This document shows, piece after piece, positions 40,604 through 51,773 of a stretch of DNA of 64,000 bases. The stretch's first letter is position 1. Each line of letters starts with the position of its first letter. The notes beneath the pieces are model-generated. The model was not told the origin of the DNA. It saw only the letters and a list, made by a program, of their open reading frames with translations, and did not search any database. The position numbers were made by a program, and so were the translations under genes. Origin of the DNA: Nectonema munidae (taxonomy: Eukaryota > Nematomorpha > Nectonematoida > Nectonematidae). The stretch covers positions 620,001 through 684,000 of the forward strand of contig JAUIRK010001059.1 in the NCBI GenBank assembly GCA_030549495.1, read 5' to 3'.

Positions 40604-43600
40604 CAGTGGCGGTTTTAAAGGGGACAAGAGGGGGCCAAGCCCCCCCCCCTCCCAAAATTTCAGCTGGCCCCTATTTTGCCCCTCTTCCCTCGTTTTAATA
40701 CCATGAATATTACGCTTGTTTCTCAATATCTTGCATTTTGTATACTATGTTAAATGATTACTTCATTTTTTGCTAATGTTGTCAATGTATTACATCACAC
40801 TATATGTTTATCATGATTGTAATGTTATAACAAATATTGTAATGTATCACTAACAGCACATAGTGCAATATGCAGACTATATGAATTTGTGTACGTAGAT
40901 TACATACTTCAAAATGTGTGTTTCGCTTTTTATCAAACACATATATCTTCATCACAACTTTATACAAGATACATTTCATTCTACTATATGTGTACGGTGT
41001 ATAATATTTTTGCCTGTTATTTTAGTTTGTTGCAAAAAATGTTATTTTTGATATTTTATCAAAACTTGCATACGAGTTAGATTAGATGAGATTGGATGAC
41101 ATAATTTATATAATGATAAATTTGAAGAAGGTGATTGAAGATAGCAGCTGGATAATCTTTTTGAAACAGAAACATTTTAAACAAATACATAATTTAATTT
41201 ACAAATTCATTTTAGATTTCTATTTGTAGCATTCTTAAAAATTGTTTTTTACATAAGGTAATTTTTTACATTATTTTTTATTACGTTTAATTGAAATCAA
41301 TATATTTATAATGAAGTAACGGGAAAAAAAGTCATTGACAACATTGTTTTTTGTGTTTCTAAATCAACTTTTTTTAAATATATTTAACATACCATTGCTG
41401 GTAATCAATCAAGAACAAAGATAAATTTTCATATTAAGATTTAATTCTACTTGTTTACAAAAAAATGTGTGTGAAATTCTGATTTAAACTTAGTAAAAAT
41501 ATGGTGGGATATATGTTAATTTTTTAGTTCAAAGTTGAAGAATTTGTGTTTGAAGTTAACTTTAGTTTAAACATTTGTTGTTTACATTTTTTATGTTAAG
41601 TTAAACAAATTTTGATTTTCTATTAGGTTATGGATAAGTTTCTTACAGTTCACAGTAGTTACAAAGGCCAAACTAGTAATGAAGATGACATTGATATTTC
41701 AAAAAAAGCCAAAAATGATATTTACAAAACAAATCCTGAAAACACTCTTGAAGTTTTTTCTCATTCTCAAAACGATGCTTCAAATGACATTTCTCAGTAT
41801 CTTAATGTAAAGCCAGTTCAATTACGCTTAAAAGAGTATCCAAACCACAGTGAAGGAAGCTCTCATCCTCGTTCATTTGTTGCGTCTTGGTTTGACAAGT
41901 ATAATTGGCTAGAGTACCCAAGAGAAAAGAATGCTATCTTTTGTTTTCCGTGTAGATATTTTTCACTACCCTTTTCAGGAAATTCAGAAGAAGCATTTGT
42001 TAAAACTGGTTTTCGGCGTTGGAAAAAAGCTCATGGCAAGGATGGTGCAATTAGTAAGCATATATCTTCACAGTGTCATAAATCTTCTTGCATTGCATGG
42101 GTAAATTACGAATAAAATATTAGGAACGAAATATCTATAGTTCAAAGTGTGAGTGAAACATATCAAAAAAAAGTAAAAGAAAATCGCCACTACATAAAAA
42201 TTATTGGAGAAATAATTTTATTCACTATAACGCAAGGTATTTCGCAACGTGGTCATAGAGAAGGTGATGATGAATTTAATCCTGGAAACGTTCGAAAGCT
42301 TTTACAGTTTACTGCAAAGTATGACCCAATAGTGTCTGATAAAGTAAAAAATGGCGCAAAAAATGAAAAATATACTAGTAAAGAAATTCAAAATGAAATA
42401 ATATCTATTTTTGCTTCAATGGTGAAGGAAGATATAGCTGATAAAATTAAAGCATGTTTATACTTTTCTGTGCAAGCAGATGAAGCAAAGGATGTAAGCA
42501 AAGCAGAACAGTTGGCGTTAGTTGTCAGGTACTATGATGAAGAAAATAAATCCATCGAGGAAAGTTTTGTATCATTCACTCAAATGAGTATGCTAAATGC
42601 CGAAGCAATTTCTAATGCTATTCTCAAAGAATTAGAAAGACTAGGCTTAGACTATAAAAATGCCCTTGTTGGTTTAGGATTTGTTGGCGCATCAGTCATG
42701 CGAGGTGAAGTTAGTGGAGTACAAAAAAGAATTCATGATGAAGCTCCTTTTGCTTTTCATGTGCACTGTTATTGTCATCGGCTTAATTTAGTTTTAGTAA
42801 ACATTGCAAAATCTGTTAAAGAAGCAAATAATTTTTTTAGTTTATTAAAACAGCTCTATATTTTTATATCAAATCCTGTTGTACATACCAGGTTTCATTG
42901 TATTCAAAAAGAGATGTATCCGCAAAAAAAATAAAAGAACTGCAGCATTTAAGTGATACCAGATGGTGACCTCGAGCCACGTCTTGTAAAAACGCACTAG
43001 AGTGTTTAGATTGCATAATGAGGCTTTTGGACAAGATTTCTACAGACGATACTGGAGCTCGTGCTGTTACTGCCCGCGGTTTGATTGCTCAGATTAATTT
43101 TAAATTTGTTTACTTATTGAATTTTTTCTGATATTCTTGAACGTATTCAAAAAGTATCCGAACAATTACAATCTAACAAGCACATCTCGGAAAAGCTATT
43201 AACTTAATTCAATGTCTTCGTCAAACGTTCATCGATTTGAAAAAGTCAGATTTGAATTTTGATTATAACGATAAAGTGATAAAAACGTGTAAATTGGGCA
43301 AAATCAATTTGCTAAAAACACAAAAACGTATAAGTGTGAAAAGCTATGATGATTTTATTTTGTCAGAAACTACTGGACAAAGGTTTTATTCTCAAAGTAA
43401 TTCTATTGAAGTTATTAATAAAATTCTTGATAGCTTAATAAATGAATTGGATCGGCGATATTCTGAAAAATCTACGCCAATTTTTAATAGTATTTCAGCT
43501 TTGTGTCCAGAAAGTGAAAATTTTTTATGTGAACAACATTTAAAAATGCTTGCAACCACTTATTCTGTAAATGTTGATGACTTACATCATGAAATTGCTT

Positions 43601-44162
43601 TGATAAAAAAAGTCTTGAAAAAAGAGTTAAAATCACCATCTTCTCTGCTGAGTTTACTTTCATTTGTTTCTCCATATAAAGCTGCATTTGATTTGATTAG
43701 ATTACTGCTAGTAGTAGTAACTTTACCTGTTACAAGTGCTTCATGTGAAAGAAGTTTTTCAAAAATGAAACTGGTTAAAACTTTTTTAAGGAATTCAATG
43801 ACAAGTGAAAGATTGAGTGATATTGCGTTACTTTCCATTGAAAAGTCCTATGTTGAAAAAATTGATATGGAAAATTTTATTGACGAGTTTGATGGTCGAC
43901 ATGACAATCCTCGAATAAATCTTCATTAAATATTTTTGAATTTTTTATAAATTTGTTTTTGTTTTTGTACTGCTACAATTATTGAAATTATAAATATGTA
44001 GGATTTAAAGGTTTTTAAATTGAAAAATATCCAGAAAGTTTTCAAATAATAAAAAAATGTGTTAGATAGAAAAAAACTTATTATGAAATTTTTAACTTAT
44101 AAACTACGCCCCTATTTACCCCCCCCCCCCCCCCCATTTATGAAAGTCTATAACCGCCACTG
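40604..44162 (+). mobile_element. hAT transposon, 3,559 bp, with TIRs and 8-bp TSD
   Basis: Termini CAGTGGCGGTTTTAAA and TATAACCGCCACTG are inverted, and the flanks carry a perfect 8-bp duplication CCTCCTAT (40596-40603, 44163-44170). G/C runs lie just inside both ends (40630-40652; 44120-44135). It encodes a ZMYM/TTF-type transposase (41630-43929), now broken. The AT-rich leader of about 1 kb before the ORF is non-coding. Confidence 0.92.
41630..43929 (+). pseudogene. hAT transposase (TTF zinc finger, DDE, dimerisation), broken
   Basis: The start MDKFLTVHSSYKGQ is followed by a TTF-type zinc finger (SFVASWFDKYNWLEYPREKN, FCFPCRYFS), a catalytic core (YFSVQADEAKDVSK with the first Asp; HVHCYCHRLNLVLV) and a C-terminal dimerisation block (TLPVTSASCERSFSKMK, LRNSMTSERLSDIALLSIEK). 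Breaks: an in-frame TAA at 42113-42115, a frame change after 42930, a TGA right after the conserved DTRW at about 42959-42969, and further disruption to 43236. The block usually read as GQGYDGA is GLGFVGA here, so the second catalytic Asp is Val. The protein cannot be active as read. It is related to vertebrate ZMYM1-like proteins and to the smaller hAT at 20055-21503. Confidence 0.9.
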
Positions 44163-44194
44163 CCTCCTATGGTCAATTTCTGGATCCGCCACTG

Positions 44195-45179
44195 TTTAGG
44201 CAATATATTTAATAATAATCAAATGAGATAAAATTTAGATTTTAGCTTAAAAATATAATATATACGTATTAATGTTAGATAATAAGTGGACTGTTAGAAG
44301 AAGTTAAACACGATTGTGGGAAAAAAGGTTATGGGAAATAGAACACCTCTTCCCCTGCCTATGGGTCTATATTATTAAAAAATATTTTATTTCCATAGTA
44401 AAAGTATTCTTTAACAGTTATATAGATAATACTTTATTTATTTTTATAAAATTATTTTTTATATTCTTTTTCGTCCAAACTTGTGTGCTTGAATTCCTAT
44501 AACCGAGCGTAAATTCAAATTTTAAACTAGTGCTTCATTGAAAGATTTGATAGCTAAAAATTTAAAAATAAACAAATTTTAATGTTGGGAATATCTTTGT
44601 TTGATTGATTTTTTATTATAAACCTAAATGTTTCCCCAATTTTCCATGTTTCTAATGTTCTAAACTCTTCAGTTCTACTTAATACTTATTGTCTATAAAT
44701 CTATTATACTATAGGGTTCGAATATATTTTTTATCGTTTCTTTTATTCATTTCCTATTATATTTGATTACAGTAACAGAATCCAATTTAAAAATTCATCT
44801 TACCAATGATAATAATTAATATATAAAATATTAAAATATAAAAACACCCTTTTATTTAAAGGGATCCTTCTATCTAATGTTCTTTAGCAAGTTTTTTTTA
44901 TTTTTAGGGTCCTTTTAATTTTTTTAAATGGAAATTTTTCAAGGAAATCTCAAATCATTTTAATTTCAGCCTGGTCGAGGTAAATAATGAAAGATATCTC
45001 CTTACTATTTTCTTATACTTTCTATCTCTTGATACTGTCTTACTTCTTGCATATGTTTTTTTCTGTTTTATATATATCCGTATAGTATAGAGCTATTAAA
45101 AAATTATAAAGAGATTGCCACGCCGAAAATTTTTACAAAGTTTGTGAACCACTCTTCAAGCTCAACGAGAACAAAATCA
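44195..45179. other. AT-rich, nothing recognised
   Basis: No gene, RNA or structured repeat seen. Open frames here are short and low in complexity. Confidence 0.5.
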
Positions 45180-45810
45180 TTCATATATGATAGATCACTA
45201 CTCATCGAATGTAATTAAGCCTTTATCCCTCCTTATTGACATTTACGAATTATTAAAACGGATGGTCGTAGTCTATCTGTATAATCTATCACTAGATATG
45301 CTATACAAGGGGCGGATCTAGAAATTGGCATTAAGGAGGGCAGATTTTACTAAACTAGAACTCAAATTTGAGCATATAAATTTAAGCTTTATCAAAATTT
45401 TTAAAACAAAAAGAAGAATGAGAGAATTAAAACGATCCTCATTCATTGAACTGGGAAGTGAATTGATGTGTTCAAATAATAAATTTACAAAAAAAAATTG
45501 GATAATATAAAAGTAATAAGTGTCACACTTAACTACGATTCAATTTTCGCCTTTAAATCTGCCAGTGTATACTATAACCAAGTGAAGGTGTTACCATGAC
45601 TCTAAAAATGATCTCTTGTAAATATTTAGGGAAATGAATTTTTGGATGAGCGGGTTTTATATTTGGTGTTCGAAGATTAAAAATGTCCTTTTCTTCTAAA
45701 GACCATATGGAAAGGGTATATTAGAAGACTAATATATAATTATTTTTATAATTTATCCCATATTAGATTATTCAATAACCCAGCTATCGATTGCAATATT
45801 GATTTAGAGC
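45180..45810 (+). repeat. Dispersed repeat family C, copy 2
   Basis: Matches copy 1 in order: ATCACTACTCATCGAATGTA, TTTATCCCTCCTTATTG, AACCAAGTGAAGGTGTTACC, ATGACTCTAAAAATGATCTC, TATTTGGTGTTCGAAG, ATTAGAAGACTAAT. About 250 bp between the second and third blocks are extra compared with copy 1, and include GGGGCGGATCTAGAAATTGG (45310), which looks like a hAT-type terminus of an inserted element. Confidence 0.6.
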
Positions 45811-46782
45811 TAAATGATTTTTTAGCGTCTCATCTTACTATCAAATAAATTGGTTAGGTGGATTGATTACTCTGTACTGAGATGCATTGTTGCTTAAAAT
45901 GAGATTAGACTAGGTTACAAACAGAATTAGAAATTCAAGACAAAAAATCATCATATATAATAATCTTGATATTCTGCCTACACATATATTCAGTTAGTAA
46001 AATAAATTGTTTGAAAATGTATTTAGGACTTGAGTCTATGAATTGACAGGTTTGAAGCTGTAAAATTAAATTTGGCTCTTTTAAATAGAAATTGAATAAA
46101 TTAGCTTCCCATTCCCTAAGTTATACGCTATAAATTACATGAAAATGAAATTATTTGCTAAGTTTTATTAACAACTTTTAAGGAAAGTATAAAAACATTG
46201 TCAACTATTCAAAACTATTTTGATAAATAAAACGAATATTTAAGAATAAAGATAATATATATTTGATTTCTGGAATAAAAGTGACTACAAATTAGCCCCA
46301 GGTAAACAATTACATTTTAAATCTAGAGTGACAAAAATATTTTCAGAATCAAATGAACCATAGTCGATTTACTATGCATGGATAAGATTATTTTAAAATA
46401 TTGAGAAAATTGTTTCCCTTTAGGTCACCTGTGAAACTAATTTACTAAGAATTTAATATTTTGAGTGAAATTGGTTTGTTAAATGAATTAAGGTAATATT
46501 TAGCAAAAAAATCTCGTGGAATCACGATAGTTGTAAAAATTTTAATAATTTAGAAAAAAAGGAAGGAGGGATGGTAAAAAACGCGCTTTGTATCACTGCG
46601 GAATCAAAAACGAATGGGGCTAACGTATTGAGTTATTGTTTGCAATTTGGCATGGTCCGATGCCAAATATTGTAGGATTCCGAATAAGATATAAACTCCA
46701 TTGAAAAAGGCGATTGCGATTCTTCTTGATTTAAAAATGGGACATATGTGGCTGATTCAGTATGCATTTAACAGTACAGTTA
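45811..46782. other. AT-rich, nothing recognised
   Basis: 45960-46140 resembles 30600-30830 (CCTACACATATATTCAGTTA, CTGTTTGAAAAT, GAATTGACAGG), so a low-copy dispersed repeat is present in both places. No coding signal. Confidence 0.5.
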
Positions 46783-48587
46783 ACTACCGTTAATTCCCAA
46801 ATCACTAATCCGACCCTTCGTTAATTCTGCCCTTTAATTAGAATAAATTCGGAAATTTTATAAATATTTTTCTTTTTTTTTTACAACTTTTTCAACACCA
46901 GTTTTTTGAAGTTATTTGACTATTTGAAATAAAATTTGATTCTAAAATTTGTAACTTATTAAAGTAAAAATTATTTGTATTAAAATAAATTTAATTAATT
47001 CAAAAAAATTTATTTTGAAATTATTTGTTTTAGAATAAAACATTAAATGAGTTCTAATAGTTCTACTAAAAGAAAGCATGTTACATTAAGCTTGAAAGAT
47101 AAATTAGAAATTTTAAAAAAGAGTGAAAGTGCTGTGGCTGTTAAGAAATTACATGAGACATACAACGTTTGAAAATCAACTATATATGATATAAAAAAAT
47201 AAAAAAGACGTAAATTTTTCATTAATAGCACAAAAAACAAATATGTGAAAGAAAAATCATGAAGTCTGTAAAAATTCTGAATTGAATTATATTTTGATAA
47301 AATGGGTTAAACTTTAGAACGTGAAGGTGTTAACATTATGATAACAGAACAGGCTAAAAAATTCTACAATGAATTGAATATACAGTAAAGTTGTGAATTC
47401 CCTGAAGGATGGCTACAACAATTTAAAGCAAGACATGGTTTGAAGCTTCCTTCAAATAAGTGGAGAAAAACGTTCAGCTGAAGTTTCTAATGAAAACTTA
47501 ACTCCTTATCAAATTTTCGATGCTGATGAAACAGCATTGCACTGGAAATGCTTGCCAACGAAAGCACTTACAAGTGAGGAAGCAGTTCACCAACAGGCTT
47601 CAGGAGATTAAAAGAACGTGTTTGCCTGTTCGAATGCATCAGGAACTCATAAGTGCAATTATTGGTCATTGGAAAATGTTTAATCCCCCGTGCTTTTAAA
47701 GGAATGCCTAATTATCCTCTAATTTATGGTGCAAACAAAAAAGCATGCATAACAAGTAAAATTACATTAGAATTGTTTGAAAAATATTTTGTTGATGAAG
47801 CAAGGACGCATTATAATCTCTGGTCTTAGATCCCAACTGTAACATAGTTCTTATTTTGGACAATTGTTCTGCACATCCAAAAGCAGAACTTTTAGTAAAA
47901 AATAGTGTTTGTTCCATTTTTCTTCCACCAAACTGTACTTCATTAATCCAACCTTTAGACAATGGAATACTCCGTTCTTTAAAAGCTAACTATCGTTGTC
48001 ATTTTATGAAACGTGTTTTGAATTTCTTAAACAATTGAATCTCAAACTTGGAAATGCAATTTTTGCAAATGCTTGGATATCGATAGAATCAACTACTTTA
48101 TAAAATGGTTGGAATGTTTATTTTGGAGGAAAATTGTGTTGACAAAAACAAAAGTTTATCAGAGAAAAACGCTATTTTGTTAGATCTTTCATTTGCTCGA
48201 GATTTAATTACTCCAATAGGCTAAAGATATTATATTAAAAATTAGCGAATCCAGTATTAATGAATGGGTAAATATTGATGAAGAAGAAAACACAGTGACT
48301 CAAAAATTGTCAATCTTATTAGAGATCAACATCAAGATAGTCCGGTAGAAAAAAGTGAAGAAGATGGAAAAAATAAAAACGAAGCATCAATCGACAGGTT
48401 AATACAATTAACAACTGAGCTGCTTGTAGGCTTAGAACAAAGAAATTTCATAAATGAAGAAGATTTAATGAATCTCTATATGTTGCAAGAAAAACTTCTT
48501 AAAGAGAAGCCAAAACACATGAAGCAACTAAGTTTAAAAGATATGTTTCAGAAATTGTCTGCACCTATCAGAAGCAAAACACCTTAG
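46783..48587 (+). mobile_element. Tigger/jerky-like DNA transposon, decayed
   Basis: Probable left terminus CAGTTAACTACCGTTAATTC with ACCCTTCGTTAATTCTGCC. The transposase starts at ATG 47047: SSTKRKHVTLSLKDKLEILK (CENP-B/psq-type HTH), then FPEGWLQQFKARHGLKLP (second HTH), FDADETALHW (first catalytic Asp, 47521 area), GMPNYPLIYGANKKA, VLILDNCSAHPKAE (second Asp, 47850), LPPNCTSLIQPLDNGILRSL (47930) and a tail KQLSLKDMFQKLS ending TAG at 48585-48587. Stops and frame changes are frequent (after TYNV, after NELNIQ, near 47480, 47610, 47825, 48035), so the gene is dead. The right terminal repeat was not identified. Confidence 0.85.
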
Positions 48588-49189
48588 AACTCTTTATCCT
48601 CATCTTTCATTCTACATTAAATTCTCTTTTTTATTTTCTACTAATAAACAAGCATTCATCTTTCTATATAAGTGTATATACAAAGACAAGTGCTTTGTCT
48701 TAGAATTAAATTTAAATCATTTTCCAAAATTCAGTCATAGTTAGCCAAAGCTGTTTTTGTTTTACATCAACGCTATTATGCTATCGTTGGCTCCCAAATC
48801 GCGCTTTTATTAGCGTAATCTCTCTAACAAATAAAAGTGCTCTTTATTTGAGACTGAGTGAGTAAAGGAAGTATAATTTTTGTTAGACTTTCGGAGCAGC
48901 ATTGAATAAAATTATAAATTAATAAAAACTACTATTTGGTTTTACTGCCTTCATGGCTTTACCGTTTTTGGATCGAAGTTGTTTCCCTATTTTGCTAGTA
49001 AGTTTACCATTTGGCACGGGTTGGACCATAAATGAATGGGTTCTAGTGTTCCATGTATGTGGACAATTGAAAAGATGATAATGTGTATAACCTAAAGTAT
49101 AGAGAGGTAATTTGTAAGAGCTTTTGTGTGTACAATTTTACTTATGTGTGTTTGATCTTGATTTTCTTCTTTATTTCAGCAAATGTGAT
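48588..49189. other. Between Tigger and Spc25-like gene
   Basis: No gene recognised. 48780-48830 (ATCGTTGGCTCCCAAATCGC) shares its core with the foldback at 27879-28181. A TTTATTTCAG at 49170-49179 is a good acceptor, so an upstream non-coding exon of the next gene may lie here. Confidence 0.45.
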
Positions 49190-51737
49190 ATGAAATGGCG
49201 TTATCACAATCAAATATGCTCTAAAATTGAATATTTTATTACTCCCGATAGATTTAAAATGAATAAAAGCTTGCAAGAATACAAAGAAATAAATATCAAA
49301 ATGAGTGAATTGATTGAACTTACGATGGAAGCGAGCAAACAAGGCAGCCAAATACAAAACTCAAAGTTTAAAAGATACCAAGACCCCGAGCAAAATCATA
49401 TACCAAGTATTATACACTGTTTTATATCACTCGCTTTGCGTTTTTCCACGCTATTTCAAGATCACCTCATAGAATGAGATATCATCTCATAGCCTTCCTG
49501 CAGTCTGCCCTAATTTCTTTAGATAATTCCTTGTACTCTTTTTCATTCTTTTTAAGTTTTATTGAATTCTGTCTATTATTTCTTCCATCCATAAAATTTT
49601 TTCTTTTGTTGCGAGTTTTACTGGAAAATATTTGAGCACTTTTTGTTATTGTTTCTTTTGTTTCTTTCTAGTTCATCTTTTCATTTTTACAAATATCTTT
49701 CTCGAATTTTTTATCTCTTCTTTTATATTATTTAAATTTCACTTTTTTTCTTTAAGTTTCTTTCAGTTTACATGAAATTTTTGCTTTTACAAGTAAGTTA
49801 TCACTTCTACACTTGGTACTCGGTTTAACTTTACAATAAATAGTGTTGTTTTTAAAAAAATTTCAGAGATAAAATATAATCACTTATATTGTTTGTTTTT
49901 TATTTGAAGGTATCCATGGGTATTAACATTTTGTTCGCTTTACAGAAAGTATTTGTAACGACTAAATTATTTTCTCTGTTAAAATCAATCCGCATGTCTC
50001 CTCTTTTTCATTTTGATCTGACTCCAATTTTAAAAATCGGTTTATTCATAATTGCTAGATTAAAAAATAAATTCATAGATAGTCAAAAATTTATTTTGTG
50101 TAAAACTGTTTTTAGAAAATTAAAAATAAAAAAAGATTTAATGATTATTTCATGTTTAATTTGTAATTATCATTCATAACTTGAATTTACACTTAGAAAA
50201 TATTTAATGTCTATTAATGATTTAATTTTCACTATAACTTTCTTTTAAATTTTGTGTTTGAATAAAAAGCTCCAATAAAATAAGGAAAATATAAAATAAA
50301 AATTCCGAATAAAGCCTTTCCTCAAAGACCAAATAATGGACCGGCTCAACCATGAATTCTGTTCCATAAACATTCACAAATGAGATCGTTTTAGAGTCAT
50401 CGTATGAAATCTCACTTGGTTAGAGTATAGAACTTCTATCGAAAAGACATTTATGAGCATCGGTTTCAATAACTGGCAAAAAGCAATAAAGATGGATAAA
50501 TGCCCTATTACACATGCGATGAATAGTACAATCACTCCCTCCGTGTTCCGTTCGCAAAGTTGCAAACAAATAAAATCACGGTTAACTATAAATAAATAGG
50601 ACTTGCATTAGACGACTCATTGGTAATAGCACTATGACATGGTAGAGTCGATTATGGTTCTGACATTCGCTATTCAAATGGGTACAGCGGTACCTAATGG
50701 TCTAAAGCCAACCTTACTTCAAGAAAAAGCCAATATTTTCCACTATCCATAATATCAGAAGACTTTGGAAAACAATATTAAAATTAAATATTTAATAATT
50801 AGCCTTCAACTGCTAAAGCATCTAATTGTTTATATGTCTTTGTCACCCAGAAAAATTATTTGCCGACGTCAAATCTAAGAGATTTAGAGGATTCAAATTT
50901 ATTGGAAGGCCTGTGAAAAAGCCTTCCTATGGAAGGGCGCTTCTGATGATAGTTTACTTCCAAATTTTTAACCACAACAATAATCGCTTTCCGTTTTATT
51001 TTTCAAGATTTGGGAGAACATGACCAAAAGAATAAATTGGTACGGAAAAGTAAGTTTGTATACCTCATGTTATAATACAGAACTTTAGTCTGCTTGATCG
51101 TTCCCTTTTTATTTAAAAGATTTATTGAAAATAAGATCTAATGAAAAAGCTATTGAGTTGTTTCTTCTTGAAAGTAAGCTTAAAGAACTCAAGGCATTGA
51201 ATTCCGAGCGCGAGAGTACAATGCTGATTATAACAAGTGAAAATGAAGTTAGTAAGTTGGTATTTGCATACGAATTGGCATAACTTATTTATTAAATTCA
51301 TTTACTATAGAGTTTAAAATTGGCGAGAAATTGAGTCAACTACTTAAAGCGAAGGAAATATATGAAGATATCTTGGGCATCAAGATGAGCAAAGAAAAAA
51401 ATGGTTTTTATTCACAACTTTCCTATACATTCAAACTTAGTTGTCTGTTATTGTATTTAGTATTGAGATTAGACTTTCCAAATTTTACAATCAAGGGCAA
51501 TCCAGAGAAAAACTTTTTCATAACTTTTAAAGTTAACGCTGCGAATGGATTTCTTAACGGTACATTTAATCGCGCGATTTTTAAATATTTACTTTTCTAC
51601 TCCGTGTTAACGTAGTTGTGGAAGTCTTTCCTGAAGCTACAAGTTGCTTGGACCAGATAAAGAGTGATTTCGAAATTTGTGAAAACTTTCCTAAACTTAT
51701 TTCTTCCTTGCTTCATGATTGGAAGCAGTATCTTTGA
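49190..51737 (+). CDS. Spc25-like kinetochore protein (NDC80 complex)
   Basis: Six exons join into an exact 705-nt frame, 234 aa, close to animal Spc25 (about 220-230 aa): 49190-49406, 51008-51049, 51120-51251, 51311-51403, 51461-51559, 51616-51737, all GT-AG, with four introns of only 57-70 bp and a first intron of 1.6 kb. The first ~130 aa are helical and charged (coiled coil: AIELFLLESKLKELKALNSE). The C-terminal globular part reads YEDILGIKMSKEKN, LRLDFPNF, NPEKNFFITFKV, VEVFPEATSCLDQI and ENFPKLISSLLHDW, matching the YKDRLGLEIR ... NPESPFMFSL ... NNFSAFLANVRKAF pattern of vertebrate Spc25. Spc25 with Spc24 anchors the NDC80 complex to the kinetochore. Sequence identity is low, as usual for this family. 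The start ATG is the first in-frame one after an acceptor at 49179; a further 5' exon is possible. Confidence 0.68.
50310..50700. repeat. Dispersed repeat family C, copy 3 (part inverted)
   Basis: On minus, 50560-50310 reads ACTATTCATCGCATGTG, TTTATCCATCTTTATTGC, AACCAAGTGAGATTTCATAC, GACTCTAAAACGATCTC, as in copies 1 and 2. The block TTAGACGACTCATTGGTAA (50608) that should follow is instead on plus, so part of the repeat is inverted. It lies in the first intron of the Spc25-like gene. Confidence 0.6.
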
Positions 51738-51767
51738 GTATACTCCTTCTTATCTTTAATTTATTTA

Positions 51768-51773
51768 AATAAA
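51768..51773 (+). promoter_or_regulatory. AATAAA poly(A) signal of the Spc25-like gene
   Basis: A canonical hexamer 31 nt after the TGA stop. The short 3' UTR is consistent with the compact gene and supports the predicted end. Confidence 0.6.

Larger units (their letters stand above)
40406..44194. mobile_element. Outer hAT-like remnant that received the 40604 hAT
   Basis: Beyond the inner element the right flank ends GGATCCGCCACTG (44182-44194), itself a hAT-type terminus. Its mirror, CAGAAATTGCCC at 40422-40433, corresponds to CAATTTCTGG in the right flank. An imperfect TTTAGGC follows/precedes the ends. The outer element would be about 230 bp without the insertion. Its extreme left tip is missing, so borders are approximate. 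Confidence 0.4.

Noticed and set aside
42149-42934. Domesticated host gene from the ZMYM1-like hAT
   Set aside because: Exact TIRs and TSD surround it, and it has stops, frame changes and a lost catalytic Asp; no sign of selection for a host role.
50826-51023. Exon of the Spc25-like gene at 50826-51000
   Set aside because: No reading frame here joins the flanking exons in phase, whereas direct joining of 49406 to 51008 does.
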